64,000 bases of DNA from Thermosyntropha sp. (lineage in GTDB: Bacteria > Bacillota > Syntrophomonadia > Syntrophomonadales > Syntrophomonadaceae): positions 151,051-215,050 of the forward strand of contig NZ_JACDOH010000004.1 in NCBI RefSeq assembly GCF_017656155.1, written 5' to 3'. The position numbers were made by a program, and so were the translations under genes. Positions 54,216-63,555 of the stretch are shown in pieces. The notes under the pieces are model-generated. The model saw nothing but the letters and a program-made list of their open reading frames with translations. It did not search any database and had not been told where the DNA came from. Position 1 is the stretch's first letter, and the number at the start of each line of letters is the position of its first letter.

Positions 54216-54310
54216 AAATTGGGGACGGTTCTCGATTTTAAAACTACTTCATCATCGAAATACTTTTTAAAATGGGGACGGTTCTTAATTTTAAATCTAT
54301 TTCGATTCGT
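54211..54310. repeat. Two-core repeat cluster
   Basis: Cores at 54221-54232 and 54274-54285, same orientation, exactly 53 bp apart, with palindromes TTCATCATCGAAA and TTTCGATTCG alternating. Confidence 0.9.
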
Positions 54311-54319
54311 AACATATTC

Positions 54320-54500
54320 ATCTATATCAGCAGTCAAAGTTTTAAATAGTTTCAGCAACACCAGTTCCTGTTTCTGCATTTTGCTTTACAGTTAAACCTT
54401 GCTCAAGCAAAAGCTTCTGCCCGCCGGTTTGAGGATCCAAATATTCTGCCCAAAGGAAACAGCTTTAACCTATCTGCCGATTCAAAAGCGAGCTGCCGGC
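54320..54500 (-). other. Gap between DUF2922 and YvrJ with possible gene remnant
   Basis: On the minus strand a 41-codon frame (roughly 54470-54345) reads CFLWAEYLDPQTGGQKLLLEQG and onward to a stop near 54345; a stop just upstream denies it a start. It looks like a coding remnant, but the family is not recognised. No plus-strand gene is seen here. Confidence 0.3.
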
Positions 54501-54571
54501 AGCAAATGCGGTTTTCAAAATCGCTTGGAAAACAAGCCAGCTTAAAACTTGTAAATAAGGAGGGAAACAAC

Positions 54572-54742
54572 ATGGAAGAAATGCTCGGAATAATAGGCAA
54601 TGTCGGCTTTCCCATCGCGGTTGCCGTTTATCTTCTGGTGCGCATTGAAAACAAGTTAAATTCCCTTACCGAAGCTATAATCCAGCTCAGGGAAGCCATC
54701 ATCCTTCTCCCCCGGGAGAAAGATAACTTTCCGGCAGTTTAG
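54572..54742 (+). CDS. YvrJ family protein
   Basis: A 56-residue small membrane protein with one helix (IIGNVGFPIAVAVYLLV) followed by RIENKLNSLTEAI, the YvrJ signature. AAGGAGG before ATG at 54572 fixes the start; upstream in-frame ATG at 54506 gives no good site. It completes the DUF1659-DUF2922-YvrJ set, though a 410-bp gap with a repeat cluster interrupts it. Confidence 0.88.
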   Translation: MEEMLGIIGNVGFPIAVAVYLLVRIENKLNSLTEAIIQLREAIILLPREKDNFPAV

Positions 54743-54769
54743 CCCTTGCTAAAACAGTATACTAAAAAT

Positions 54770-54810
54770 CCGCAGAGATTTAACCTTTTCCCTCTGCGGT
54801 TTTTATTTTT
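54770..54810 (+). terminator. Terminator after yvrJ-like gene
   Basis: Stem CCGCAGAG/CTCTGCGG followed by a long T run. It overlaps the end of the next minus-strand fragment. Confidence 0.85.
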
Positions 54811-54983
54811 CCCCAGGAATCATGGGAGGGCTTCCGGGATTTCTTTAAAAATATAAAAAAGCAGGAAAATGATTCCTTTATCCCTTCCATTTTCCCTTCT
54901 CTTTTCAACTGCTCTGCAATAGTCATAATATCTTCCCTCCTCTCCGGAATAATCCTCCCAAGTATGCTGATTATTTCGTTCAT
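54780..54983 (-). pseudogene. C-terminal remnant of an Rpn-type nuclease
   Basis: A 67-codon frame whose first half, IIPERREDIMTIAEQLKREGK, repeats the C-terminal part of the Rpn gene to the right (IIPERRGDIMTIAEKLIKEGM). The catalytic part is missing, and the tail is unrelated. An AAGGAAAG-like site precedes the ATG, so a short peptide might be made, but it is best read as a decayed duplicate. Confidence 0.7.
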
Positions 54984-55012
54984 TACATTCTTTCCTTCTT
55001 AATCAACCTAAA

Positions 55013-55255
55013 TTAAATTTTATTTGAGCCTTTTATTATCTTCCTTCTTATATCTTCCAGGTCAGGAAAGCCATTAAAGTCGTAATTATGACTTTTTCTT
55101 AAAATGCTATAACACGGTCCTTCAGTTTCAATTTCCTGAGTTTTGCCTGTATTACATAGCCTTCGCGCCTTTAACCATCCCACCAAAACAAAACCCGCAA
55201 ATGTAGCTAAAAACAGGTATATTAAAATTAAAAGAGGTGCAAATTGTACACGCAC
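55013..55255 (-). CDS. Possible small membrane protein (low confidence)
   Basis: A frame with one clear hydrophobic helix (LLILIYLFLATFAGFVLVGWL) and a polar C-terminus. The longer frame reaches 55354, but that part overlaps the Rpn gene and the region before 55255 contains the Rpn terminator, so a GTG start near 55255 would be needed. No good ribosome binding site was found. Confidence 0.25.
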   Translation of the reverse strand: MRVQFAPLLILIYLFLATFAGFVLVGWLKARRLCNTGKTQEIETEGPCYSILRKSHNYDFNGFPDLEDIRRKIIKGSNKI

Positions 55256-55262
55256 CTCTTCA
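55231..55262 (-). terminator. Terminator of the Rpn gene
   Basis: Stem GAAGAGGTGC/GCACCTCTTT followed by T/A-rich sequence on the minus strand. Confidence 0.75.
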
Positions 55263-55277
55263 TCCAAAACTTTCCAC

Positions 55278-56229
55278 TTATTCCTCCAGACTCTTCTTAA
55301 TCTCCTCCACCTGCTCAACTGCAAGTCCGGTAAGCTTCGCCACTTCCTCCACACTATGCCCTTTTTTCAAAGCATTAAGTGCTTTGGCTGCCTTCGCTAT
55401 TCCTTCTCTCATTCCTTCTTTCATTCCTTCTTTTATCAGCTTCTCCGCAATCGTCATTATATCACCTCTCCTTTCCGGTATAATCCGTTCTGCATAATCC
55501 ATCACTTTTTTCATGTCTATACCTTCTACTGTCTTCAATATGTAAAGCATTACCGCACTAAATAAATACCCCTCTTCTTCCGGCAGTCCCTTTATCTCCC
55601 AAAAAACCTGCTCAAAAAATACTGCAAATCCTTCTTTCTCTATCTTCCTTCTCAAAAGCAATGTTCTCAAAAACAGTTTTACTGCTAGATCTTCTATCAT
55701 TATCTAAATCTATTTCCGGTTTCAGTTCAAATAATATATGCTCAAAAACCGGAATATATCTCTCAAGGGCTGGATATTTTTCTATATCTTTTATGAGTTT
55801 TTTAAAAGCAAACGGTATTTTCCATTTTTCCTCTCCATGATAAAATACTACCGGAATTATAGGGGTAAGCTCTCTCCGGTTTTCTTTGTCTATCTCCCTC
55901 TCCCAGATGTTCAACATGTATTTTAAAAGCTGCAGGGAAGTGTATTCATAATAATAGCTTTTATGTTCGATGAGAAAATATACATATATCTCTCCCCCTT
56001 CTTTTAGCCGGGATTTGAAAAGAAGGTCGGAGTAAGCTCCCTCTAATTCCTGGCTTATGAAGCTCGCCTTCTGGGGAAGGAGACGCTCAAGGTCTATAAT
56101 CTCTTTTATTTCAGAAGGCAAAATAACCTCCAAAAGTTCTCTGGCTATCTCAGGGTTTTCCATAAATTCTTTGAAGTATTTGTCATGGATATTGGTTATT
56201 TCTTTCACCTGTATTAGTTCCTTTCTCAT
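55278..56229 (-). pseudogene. Rpn/PD-(D/E)XK transposase-like nuclease, frameshifted
   Basis: The first frame (56229 to 55612) has HDKYFKEFMENPEIARELLEVILP and EIYVYFLIEHKSYYYEYTSLQLLKYML, the Rpn/YhgA-like (PF04754) N-terminal half with nuclease residues E and K in LIEHKS. The remaining part (DLAVKLFLRTLLLRRKI...) is in the +1 frame from about 55700. A single-base change there breaks the gene; the second frame has its own ATG. Rpn proteins promote RecA-independent recombination. A frameshift of natural type or an assembly error cannot be told apart here. Confidence 0.8.
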
Positions 56230-56350
56230 ACTTCTATTTTACAGTATATGGGATAAAAATACACCGTGCAATAAGATTAGAATACTTTCTTACTGCATTT
56301 CTTTCATATTTCCCTAAGAACAATAACTGCAAAGTAATTAAAAATCTGAT

Positions 56351-56379
56351 ATAAAAAACGAGAACAGCAACCGCTGCTC
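56351..56379 (-). terminator. Terminator of the glycan operon
   Basis: Stem GAGCAGC/GCTGTTC (one G-U pair) followed on the minus strand by TCGTTTTTTAT. It begins immediately after the aminotransferase gene. Confidence 0.75.
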
Positions 56380-56381
56380 CC

Positions 56382-57532
56382 TTATTCCCTCTCCAACACC
56401 CTCCTTACCACTTTCACCACCCTATCCTGCTCTTCACAGCTAAGATTAGAGCCGGAAGGAAGGCAGACGCCTTTTTTAAAAAGCTTGTCAGCTATGCTTA
56501 TCCCGTCCTCGTGGGTAAAATACTCACACCCGGCAAAAAGCGGCTGCAGGTGCATCGGCTTCCACACCGGACGGGATTCGATATTTTCTTCTGCTAGGGC
56601 ATTTATAATATCTAAAGGAGTTATGCCCAGTTTCTCAGGCTCCAGAGTCATTACTGTAAGCCAGCGGTTAGAACGGCCGAAAGGAGCTTCCGGCATAAAA
56701 TCTATGCCTTCTATATCCCCTAATGCCTTCTTATACCTGGCAAAAACTCTTCTTCTTGCCTCTACCCTTTCTTCAATAACCTTGAGCTGCCCCCGGCCTA
56801 TGCCGGCTAAAACATTGCTCATGCGGTAGTTATAGCCCATTTCGCTGTGCTGGTACCATACCGCCTTATCCCGCGCCTGCGTTGCCCAGAACCTGGCCTT
56901 AGAAAGCGCTTTTTCATCATCAGATACTAGCATTCCCCCGCCGGAAGTAGTTATTATCTTATTGCCGTTAAAGGAAAATACGCCAAAATCCCCCCAGGTC
57001 CCGCACTTCTTCCCTTTATAGGTGGCTCCCAGGGCTTCTGCCGCATCTTCAATAACCGGCACACCATACCCCCGGCATATCTCAAGTATAGGCTCCATAT
57101 CCGCACTCTGCCCGTAGAGGTCAACCACCACTACTGCTTTCGGAAGCTTCCCCTTCCTTTCTGCCCATTTAAAAGCCTTAAGAAGTGCTAAAGGAGACAT
57201 ATTCCAGCTCTCCGGTTCCGAATCTACAAAAACGGGGATTCCCCCCTGATACAAAACCGGATTTACGCTGGCTATAAAAGTAAGGGTAGAACAGAAAACC
57301 ATATCTCCCCTCTCTACCCCTATAAGCCTTAATGCCAGGTGAATCCCGGCTGTTCCCGATCTTAAAGCTACCGCTCCTTTTGCTCCCACATATTCAGCCA
57401 GTTCCTTCTCAAAGGCATCTACATTAGGGCCATTGCACCTATCCAATTCAAAGCAAAGGCTTCCTTTATATATTCTTCTTCATATCCGCTTAGATGGGGA
57501 GGAGATAGATAAATACGAGATTTTTCTTGCAT
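56382..57532 (-). pseudogene. DegT/DnrJ/EryC1-type sugar aminotransferase, frameshifted near 57430
   Basis: A PLP-dependent nucleotide-sugar aminotransferase of about 383 residues. The N-terminal part RIYLSPPHLSGYEEEYIKEAF (start ATG 57532 behind GAGGGG) and the rest, from GPNVDAFEKELAEYVG, are in different frames. Motifs in the latter include VEDAAEALGATYKG, and the PLP-binding Lys in SFNGNKIITTSGGG. The break lies where ATGGCCCT replaces an expected ATGGGCCCT, so one G in the run GGGCCC seems lost. It could be a real pseudogene or a sequencing slip. Most like pilin- or Leg/bacillosamine-type transaminases (PglE family). Confidence 0.85.
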
Positions 57533-57563
57533 ATTCAGCCCCTCATTTTCCATAAATAATGCA

Positions 57564-58574
57564 CTAAACATACCCCTCCGGATTCTTCCTCTGCCAATTC
57601 CACGCATCACGGCACATATCCTCTAAATCTCTCTCCGCCTTCCAACCCAGCTCCTTAAAAGCCTTAGTCGGGTCGGCGTAACATCTCGCTATATCCCCTG
57701 GCCTGCGGTCAGTTATGACATATGGAATTTTTACCCCCGAAACCTTCTCAAAAGCACGAACAACCTCCAAAACACTATAGCCTCTTCCGGTCCCCAAATT
57801 GTATACCATAACCCCTCTATCCCACTCCAGCTTTTTCAATGCTTGTAAATGCCCTTTCGCCAGGTCAACTACGTGGATATAATCCCTTACCCCGGTTCCG
57901 TCAGGGGTATCATAATCTCCCCCGAAAACGTTCAGCCTTTCTCTCTTGCCTACCGCCACCTGGGTAATATAAGGCATGAGATTGTTGGGAATACCTTCCG
58001 GATCTTCGCCTATAAGCCCGCTTTCGTGAGCACCTATCGGATTAAAGTAGCGAAGCAGGCTTATCCCCCATTCATTATCGGATATATAAATATCCCGCAG
58101 AATCTCTTCTATCATAAGCTTAGTCCGCCCGTAAGGGTTTACCGGTTTAAGCGGGAAATCTTCTTTTATAGGGACAGAATCAGGATTTCCGTAAACCGTT
58201 GCCGAAGAACTGAACACCATCCTCTTTACCCCAAATTCCTGCATAACCTGGCAGAGAACTATTGTTCCTGTCACATTATTATGGTAATACCTGAGGGGAA
58301 AACTTACCGACTCACCTACCGCCTTAAGCCCGGCAAAATGAACTACAGCCTCTACCTCATTTTCCTTAAAAATTCTTTTAAGTCCTTCTCTGTCTAAAAT
58401 ATCTGCCTCATAAAACCTGAAATCCCTTCTGGCAATCTTCTTTATCCGATCCAAAACCTCCGGTTTACTGTTAGAAAAATTATCTAAAATTACAATTTCA
58501 TAGCCTGCTTCTAAAAACTCCACACAAGTGTGGCTGCCTATATACCCCGCTCCGCCGGTCACCAAAACAGACAT
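57564..58574 (-). CDS. galE: UDP-glucose 4-epimerase
   Basis: A 336-residue extended SDR with NAD motif GGAGYIGSH (about 7-15), catalytic Ser region SSSATVYG and YxxxK motif [12 protein letters not shown] (about 149-153). It interconverts UDP-glucose and UDP-galactose (and often UDP-GlcNAc/GalNAc) in the cytoplasm, for surface polysaccharide. It follows the flippase gene by 21 bp and precedes the aminotransferase gene by 31 bp. Confidence 0.96.
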   Translation of the reverse strand: MSVLVTGGAGYIGSHTCVEFLEAGYEIVILDNFSNSKPEVLDRIKKIARRDFRFYEADILDREGLKRIFKENEVEAVVHFAGLKAVGESVSFPLRYYHNNVTGTIVLCQVMQEFGVKRMVFSSSATVYGNPDSVPIKEDFPLKPVNPYGRTKLMIEEILRDIYISDNEWGISLLRYFNPIGAHESGLIGEDPEGIPNNLMPYITQVAVGKRERLNVFGGDYDTPDGTGVRDYIHVVDLAKGHLQALKKLEWDRGVMVYNLGTGRGYSVLEVVRAFEKVSGVKIPYVITDRRPGDIARCYADPTKAFKELGWKAERDLEDMCRDAWNWQRKNPEGYV

Positions 58575-58595
58575 GCAAATCCCTCCGTCAACCTT

Positions 58596-60152
58596 TTATA
58601 TCTGAGCTATCCTTGCCCTTGCCGCTCTCAATAAAACATCCACCTCTTCTATCTTCATAAAGCTTACAATTATAAAATAAACAACCGCGCCCAGCGCAAT
58701 CGAAGTCACCAAAGCCAGATTGGCGTTAATATATAAAGGCAGAGTATTATAAAGCGCAAAAACCGCTGCTCCCATAATTGCTGAAGCAGCCGATATTTTT
58801 ATAAAAGTTAACAAAATATTTTTTCCTCCCAAAGCCCCTATTTTCTTCCGCAGATTAAACATCAAAAGCCCGGCGGTGAAAACAGCCGCTATGCTCGTAG
58901 CTAAAGCCAGCCCGCCGATACCCAAATACCTTGATAAAATAAGGTTTAAAATAATATTCATCGTAAACCCAACTGCTGCATTTATCATAGGTGTTTTAGT
59001 GTCCTGCAGAGAATAAAAAGCCCTGGCTAAAATTTCCCGCAGTCCAAATCCAGTCATGCCTATCGCATAAAAAAACAAAGCATAAGCGGTCATTTCCACT
59101 GCCCTGGCATCAAACGCACCCCTGCCAAAAAGCAGCCTCACTATCGGTTCAGTAAGCAGCATGGCTCCTACGGTTACGGGAATCAACATCAGATTAACCG
59201 TATTAACCGCTTGAGCAATTGACTTCTTCAATCCTTCAATATTATTATCTGCTGCCATCCTTGAAATTGCCGGATAAATAACAGTAGCAACAGTTAAAAC
59301 AAAAATCCCCTGCACAAAACCATTTAGCCGGTTGGCATAATTCAAGGCCGATATTCCGCCTACTGCTATTCCGGAGGCTAAAGTCCTGTCCACCAAAGTA
59401 TTTATTTGACTTATCGAAGAACCTAATATAACCGGTAATGCCAAATATATAACCCTTCTCAGGTAGGGGTCTTTTCTGTCAATAAGCAGCCTGTACCTGT
59501 ATCCATTTTTAAAGGCAAAAGGCAACAGTAAAAAAAACTGGGAAGCAATAGCCAAAACAAGCCCCCAGGGCAAAAAAATATAACTGCCGTCCGCACTCAA
59601 AAAAAATGAAGTAATTATAAAAAAATTATAAGGAAAACCGATTAGAGCAGGAATAATAAAATTGTTCTTTATCTGCAGATAGCTTATGAAAACATAGGCT
59701 AATGCCATAAAATATATCCCTAATATACTTATACGGGTAAAATCAACTGCAAGCCTTAAAGTATCTCCCTTAAAACCAAACGCAAACAGTTTCACAACTG
59801 GCTCAGCGAAAACTAAACCTGCAAAAATAACCAGCGTGCAAAAAATAATAAGGAAATTTATAAGATTGTTAGAAAACCGGTCTGCTTCTTTGACTCCCTT
59901 TTGCGCTGTAATCTCCGTATAAAGGGGAATATAGCTGGTAGCCAGTCCTGTTCCGATAAACGCAAAAATAACCGTAGGAATGGTAATAGAAATCAAATAG
60001 GCATCGCTCACTGCCGACGCCCCATAAAAATATGCCAAAACTAATTCCCGGGCAAAACCCAGGAATTTGGAAAGCAAAGTTATTATCATTAATGCTAAGA
60101 TGGTTTTTTTCACGGAAGGCACCTCAAGGTAAGAATTTGTTGTTTTCTTCAT
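58596..60152 (-). CDS. murJ: MurJ/MviN-type lipid II or glycan flippase
   Basis: A 518-residue polytopic protein with about 14 transmembrane helices, MviN-type opening TLLSKFLGFARELVLAYFYGAS and mid-motif FGRGAFDARAVEMTAYALFFYAIG. MurJ flips lipid-linked wall precursors; here, in the middle of a glycan operon, it may carry another lipid-linked sugar, which is inferred. The ATG at 60152 is taken as start; a GTG at residue 14 behind TTGAGG is a possible alternative. Confidence 0.92.
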   Translation of the reverse strand: MKKTTNSYLEVPSVKKTILALMIITLLSKFLGFARELVLAYFYGASAVSDAYLISITIPTVIFAFIGTGLATSYIPLYTEITAQKGVKEADRFSNNLINFLIIFCTLVIFAGLVFAEPVVKLFAFGFKGDTLRLAVDFTRISILGIYFMALAYVFISYLQIKNNFIIPALIGFPYNFFIITSFFLSADGSYIFLPWGLVLAIASQFFLLLPFAFKNGYRYRLLIDRKDPYLRRVIYLALPVILGSSISQINTLVDRTLASGIAVGGISALNYANRLNGFVQGIFVLTVATVIYPAISRMAADNNIEGLKKSIAQAVNTVNLMLIPVTVGAMLLTEPIVRLLFGRGAFDARAVEMTAYALFFYAIGMTGFGLREILARAFYSLQDTKTPMINAAVGFTMNIILNLILSRYLGIGGLALATSIAAVFTAGLLMFNLRKKIGALGGKNILLTFIKISAASAIMGAAVFALYNTLPLYINANLALVTSIALGAVVYFIIVSFMKIEEVDVLLRAARARIAQI

Positions 60153-60174
60153 AAAATCACTACAACACTTAAAA

Positions 60175-61233
60175 TCAAATCATATCCCAACTAACCGGAG
60201 TTCCTTTCTTCACATCTCTGTTTACTCTTTTTCCTAGAACTATATCATAATATTTCGGTTCTAGACCATAACCCGGCCGTATAATCCTTAAGTTTTCTTC
60301 AGTGAAAACCTCTCCTGCTTTCATATCTTTAGCTACATATAATGAACGCCTGAATTTAAGCAATTTTTTCTCATTATAGGTAGTTCCATAGTTTATTTTG
60401 CCTAAGGCCTGCCAGGCACGCTTGGTCTCTTCAACCAGCATCCTCATCTCATGCGGTTCCATGGAAAAAGCAGCATCTACTCCGCCTTCCGCCCGGGATA
60501 ATGTAAAATGTTTCTCTATAAAGGTGGCCCCCAAAGCGACACTGGCTACTGCTGCTCCTATTCCTAAAGTATGATCTGACAAACCTACTTCACAGTTAAA
60601 CAGTTCTCTCATGTGAGGTATAGTCAGCAAGTTTGTATCTTCAGGACTTGCCGGATATGTGCTTGTACATTTCAAAAGTATTATATCCTTACACCCAGCT
60701 TCTCTGGCCGTTCTCACAGTCTCGTCTAGTTCTGCCACTGTTGCCATTCCGGTAGAAATTATCATCGGTTTGCCGGTTGAAGCAACTTTCTTAATAAGCG
60801 GCAAATCTGTATTCTCAAAAGAAGCAATTTTATAACACGGAACATCCAATTCTTCCAAGAAATCAACCGCCGTTTCGTCAAAAGGAGTGCTGAAAACAAT
60901 GAGACCTAACTCCCTGCATTTTTCAAATATCGGTTTATGCCATTCCCAGGGGGTATATGCTTCCTGGTATAAATCGTAGAGGGTTCTGTCCTTCCAGAGG
61001 CTTTCTTTATCTTCTATAAAAAAATCTGGTGTGTTAACATCTAAAGTCATCGTATCTGGAGTATAGGTCTGAAGTTTTATCGCATCTACACCCGCTTTAG
61101 CAGCCGCCTCAACTATTTCTAACGCCCGCTTTAAAGATTGATTATGGTTGCCTGACATTTCGGCAACTATGAAGGGAGGACAATTCTCTCCTATCTGCTT
61201 ATTAGCAATCTCAATGGGCATAAACCCCTTCAT
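60175..61233 (-). CDS. pseI: Pseudaminic acid synthase (NeuB family)
   Basis: A 352-residue enzyme of the NeuB/PseI group: condenses phosphoenolpyruvate with 2,4-diacetamido-2,4,6-trideoxy-L-altrose. Motifs: PFIVAEMSGNHNQSLKRALEIV, IKLQTYTPDTMTLD and the C-terminal SAF (antifreeze-like) domain (about 290-350). The AEMSGNHN form is characteristic of PseI rather than of NeuB (AEIGxNH). It lies between murJ and pseH in the pse gene order. Confidence 0.95.
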   Translation of the reverse strand: MKGFMPIEIANKQIGENCPPFIVAEMSGNHNQSLKRALEIVEAAAKAGVDAIKLQTYTPDTMTLDVNTPDFFIEDKESLWKDRTLYDLYQEAYTPWEWHKPIFEKCRELGLIVFSTPFDETAVDFLEELDVPCYKIASFENTDLPLIKKVASTGKPMIISTGMATVAELDETVRTAREAGCKDIILLKCTSTYPASPEDTNLLTIPHMRELFNCEVGLSDHTLGIGAAVASVALGATFIEKHFTLSRAEGGVDAAFSMEPHEMRMLVEETKRAWQALGKINYGTTYNEKKLLKFRRSLYVAKDMKAGEVFTEENLRIIRPGYGLEPKYYDIVLGKRVNRDVKKGTPVSWDMI

Positions 61234-61266
61234 CTCCTTATTTAAATAATAAAAGCTAATCTCAGC

Positions 61267-61716
61267 CTAAATATCTTTACTATACTCAATGTAGTCTTTA
61301 AATCTTTTTTCACTGTATCCTGCTTTTTTAAAAGCCTTTTGTGAAGCAATGTTAGACAACTTAACTTTTCCTACTATCCTATTTACAGGTATATTATACT
61401 CTTTTATTACCTGAACTATATTAATCAATATCTGAGTTCCATATCCTCTTCCTCTGTAATTTTTATCTACACTATAATTTATAATAGCTGTATCCTCTTC
61501 TATATCCAATCTAATTTGTCCAACAGGTTGATCAAAACTAATCACTATAAAGAATAAGCATTTAGGAGAATTGATTTTTTCATAAAACCACTTTTTATGC
61601 TCATCATAACTTATAAAATGTTTGTTAAAAGAATTTTCCCTTACCACCGGATCATTCGCCCATTTGTATAGTAAATCACAGTCTTCTTCTTGAACCAATC
61701 TGAAATGTATATCCAA
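61267..61716 (-). CDS. pseH: GNAT acetyltransferase, probable PseH
   Basis: A 149-residue GNAT-fold N-acetyltransferase (acetyl-CoA loop GRGYGTQILINIV, about 91-103). Position between pseG and pseI and the resemblance to PseH make 4-amino acetylation of the UDP-altrosamine intermediate the likely reaction. Codon use is more A/T-rich than in its neighbours. Confidence 0.85.
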   Translation of the reverse strand: MDIHFRLVQEEDCDLLYKWANDPVVRENSFNKHFISYDEHKKWFYEKINSPKCLFFIVISFDQPVGQIRLDIEEDTAIINYSVDKNYRGRGYGTQILINIVQVIKEYNIPVNRIVGKVKLSNIASQKAFKKAGYSEKRFKDYIEYSKDI

Positions 61717-61761
61717 CTTTAAGATTCCCCTTTGTTTATTCCTTTTAACTTGAGCTTTCTT

Positions 61762-62820
61762 TTAGAATTGCAGAAACTCATAAACATTATTATTCCCAAT
61801 CTTCATCTGTTTCAGAAAATTTAATATTATCCGATTGCTTAACATTTTTCTTATTTCGTCATATAAAAAATCTTCACTAACCTCTTCTGCTATGCCTGCA
61901 TATCTAACTATACCTAATTTTTCTAGATATCTTGCTGTATCTTCCTGATTTTTAGCTACCGTAATGACTAAAGAAGGCAACCCCATATAACACCTTTCCC
62001 ATGTCGTTGCCCCTCCCGCCCCGATAGCCAAATCCGCCTCTGCCATCAGCTCTGCCATGTTGTTTACCTGGCAGTAATAATTGACATTAGGGTAAACATC
62101 ACACAGTTTTTTTATCTTTTCCTTGTGCGGATTTGCCTTCCCTACCACTACATCAACGGTTATATCCGGACGATTAAGCATTAACACGGCTTTTAACGCT
62201 TTTTCGGTTTCATTGGTAGGATCAGAACCGCCAAAAAAGATTAATATCCTTCGAACGGTTCCGTCTCTTTTTTTCAACTTTTTCCTGGCTTCTCTGAACT
62301 CAGGTCTCAGCAAAGCGTAGGAAGGACCTAAAAGCTTTACACAGTGGGGAGGAACTAAACCCTCATATCGTTTTTCCATATTTTCAACAAGATTTTGGTC
62401 TAATAATAAATCGCAGTCATGCTGCCTGTTAGCCAGGTCATCTATCACCATGATTTTTTTTACATATGGCCTTACTATTTGTTCCCATTTTATGTCTATT
62501 GCATAATGGTCAATTATTATCCAGTCGGGCGATTCTTGCTTAAGTATCCGGACAGTTTCTTCGGCATCTCTTCTAAAATCTGCTCCCAGCCAGGTTGAAT
62601 AATCATCCGGTATAATCTGGCTTTTGTTCTCGTAAGGAAGCATATATATCTGGTATCCTCTTTGTTCAGCCACTTCAATGATATTCCCCGGCAAATTGCG
62701 GCATATAAACTTTACTTCTGCTCCTTTATTCCGCAGCTCATCGGCAAGGGTCAAACACCGCATAAGATGTCCTGACCCTATTATGAAAGCGGAATCAGTT
62801 CTAAAAATTATCTTCTTCAT
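61762..62820 (-). CDS. pseG: UDP-2,4-diacetamido-2,4,6-trideoxy-altropyranose hydrolase
   Basis: A 352-residue GT-B fold enzyme that removes UDP in the pseudaminic acid pathway. It has the PseG opening FRTDSAFIIGSGHLMRCLTLA with catalytic His in GSGHLMRC, and GAGGATTWERCYMGLPSLVIT. It starts directly after the pseF stop codon, implying coupling. Confidence 0.93.
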   Translation of the reverse strand: MKKIIFRTDSAFIIGSGHLMRCLTLADELRNKGAEVKFICRNLPGNIIEVAEQRGYQIYMLPYENKSQIIPDDYSTWLGADFRRDAEETVRILKQESPDWIIIDHYAIDIKWEQIVRPYVKKIMVIDDLANRQHDCDLLLDQNLVENMEKRYEGLVPPHCVKLLGPSYALLRPEFREARKKLKKRDGTVRRILIFFGGSDPTNETEKALKAVLMLNRPDITVDVVVGKANPHKEKIKKLCDVYPNVNYYCQVNNMAELMAEADLAIGAGGATTWERCYMGLPSLVITVAKNQEDTARYLEKLGIVRYAGIAEEVSEDFLYDEIRKMLSNRIILNFLKQMKIGNNNVYEFLQF

Positions 62821-63555
62821 CTACTCTATCGCCTTCTGTTTTATATGCTGATTTATATTGAAAATCTCCGGATTTTGTTCGATAAGTTCTAAACAGTCTT
62901 CCATGGTAAAATCTTTCTTGTAAGGATAAAGCCTTTCCAGGATCGTTTTTACCAGTTTAAAATCTTCCTTTGTATCTACTGTCCAGCGATGTTTGCTTTC
63001 ATCTTTTTTGTATTTAACAGAAAAGATTTTAAATTTTTCCGGATGGGAATAGATATAAAGGGTTACATGTTCCCTCTCCGGCTTTAAAACTGCTTTTTTA
63101 TGAGCTTCTTCAAGAGCTGCAAAGGAAAGTATTTCGGTATCCATTCCCCGCGGATAAGTCCTTTCTATGGTATTTGAAATATAGTCATATTTTCCGGAAT
63201 TTTTTATGTAAGTATCTATTATTAGATCTACAACTGCCGGGTCGATTAAAGGGCAATCTGATGTTACTCTTACTACTGCATCTGCCCGGTATTCTTTGGC
63301 TGACTCGTAATACCTTGATAGAACATCTTCTTCTGAACCGCGATAGTAAGGAATTTCAAGCTTTCTGCATAATTCTACTATCGGTTGGTCACTGTTGTTT
63401 ATTGTAGTAGCAATTATTATTTCATCAGCATTTTTTACTTTTTTCAATCTTTCTATCTGGTATTCAAGCAGTGGTTTTCCCATTACTTCTTTTAAAACTT
63501 TGCCCGGCAGGCGGGTGGATGTCATCCGCGCCTGGCTTATTATTACTATTCTCAT
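62821..63555 (-). CDS. pseF: Pseudaminic acid cytidylyltransferase (CMP-Pse synthase)
   Basis: A 244-residue nucleotidyltransferase with N-terminal IISQARMTSTRLPGKVLKEVMGKPLL and RVTSDCPLIDP (about 97), which fits the SpsF/PseF group. It activates pseudaminic acid as CMP-Pse for transfer. It overlaps pseC by 4 bp (ATGA). Confidence 0.88.
   Translation of the reverse strand: MRIVIISQARMTSTRLPGKVLKEVMGKPLLEYQIERLKKVKNADEIIIATTINNSDQPIVELCRKLEIPYYRGSEEDVLSRYYESAKEYRADAVVRVTSDCPLIDPAVVDLIIDTYIKNSGKYDYISNTIERTYPRGMDTEILSFAALEEAHKKAVLKPEREHVTLYIYSHPEKFKIFSVKYKKDESKHRWTVDTKEDFKLVKTILERLYPYKKDFTMEDCLELIEQNPEIFNINQHIKQKAIE

Noticed and set aside
55256..55354. Upstream part of the 113-codon frame after the Rpn gene
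   Set aside because: It overlaps the Rpn coding sequence and consists of Trp/Arg-rich residues typical of an antisense frame.
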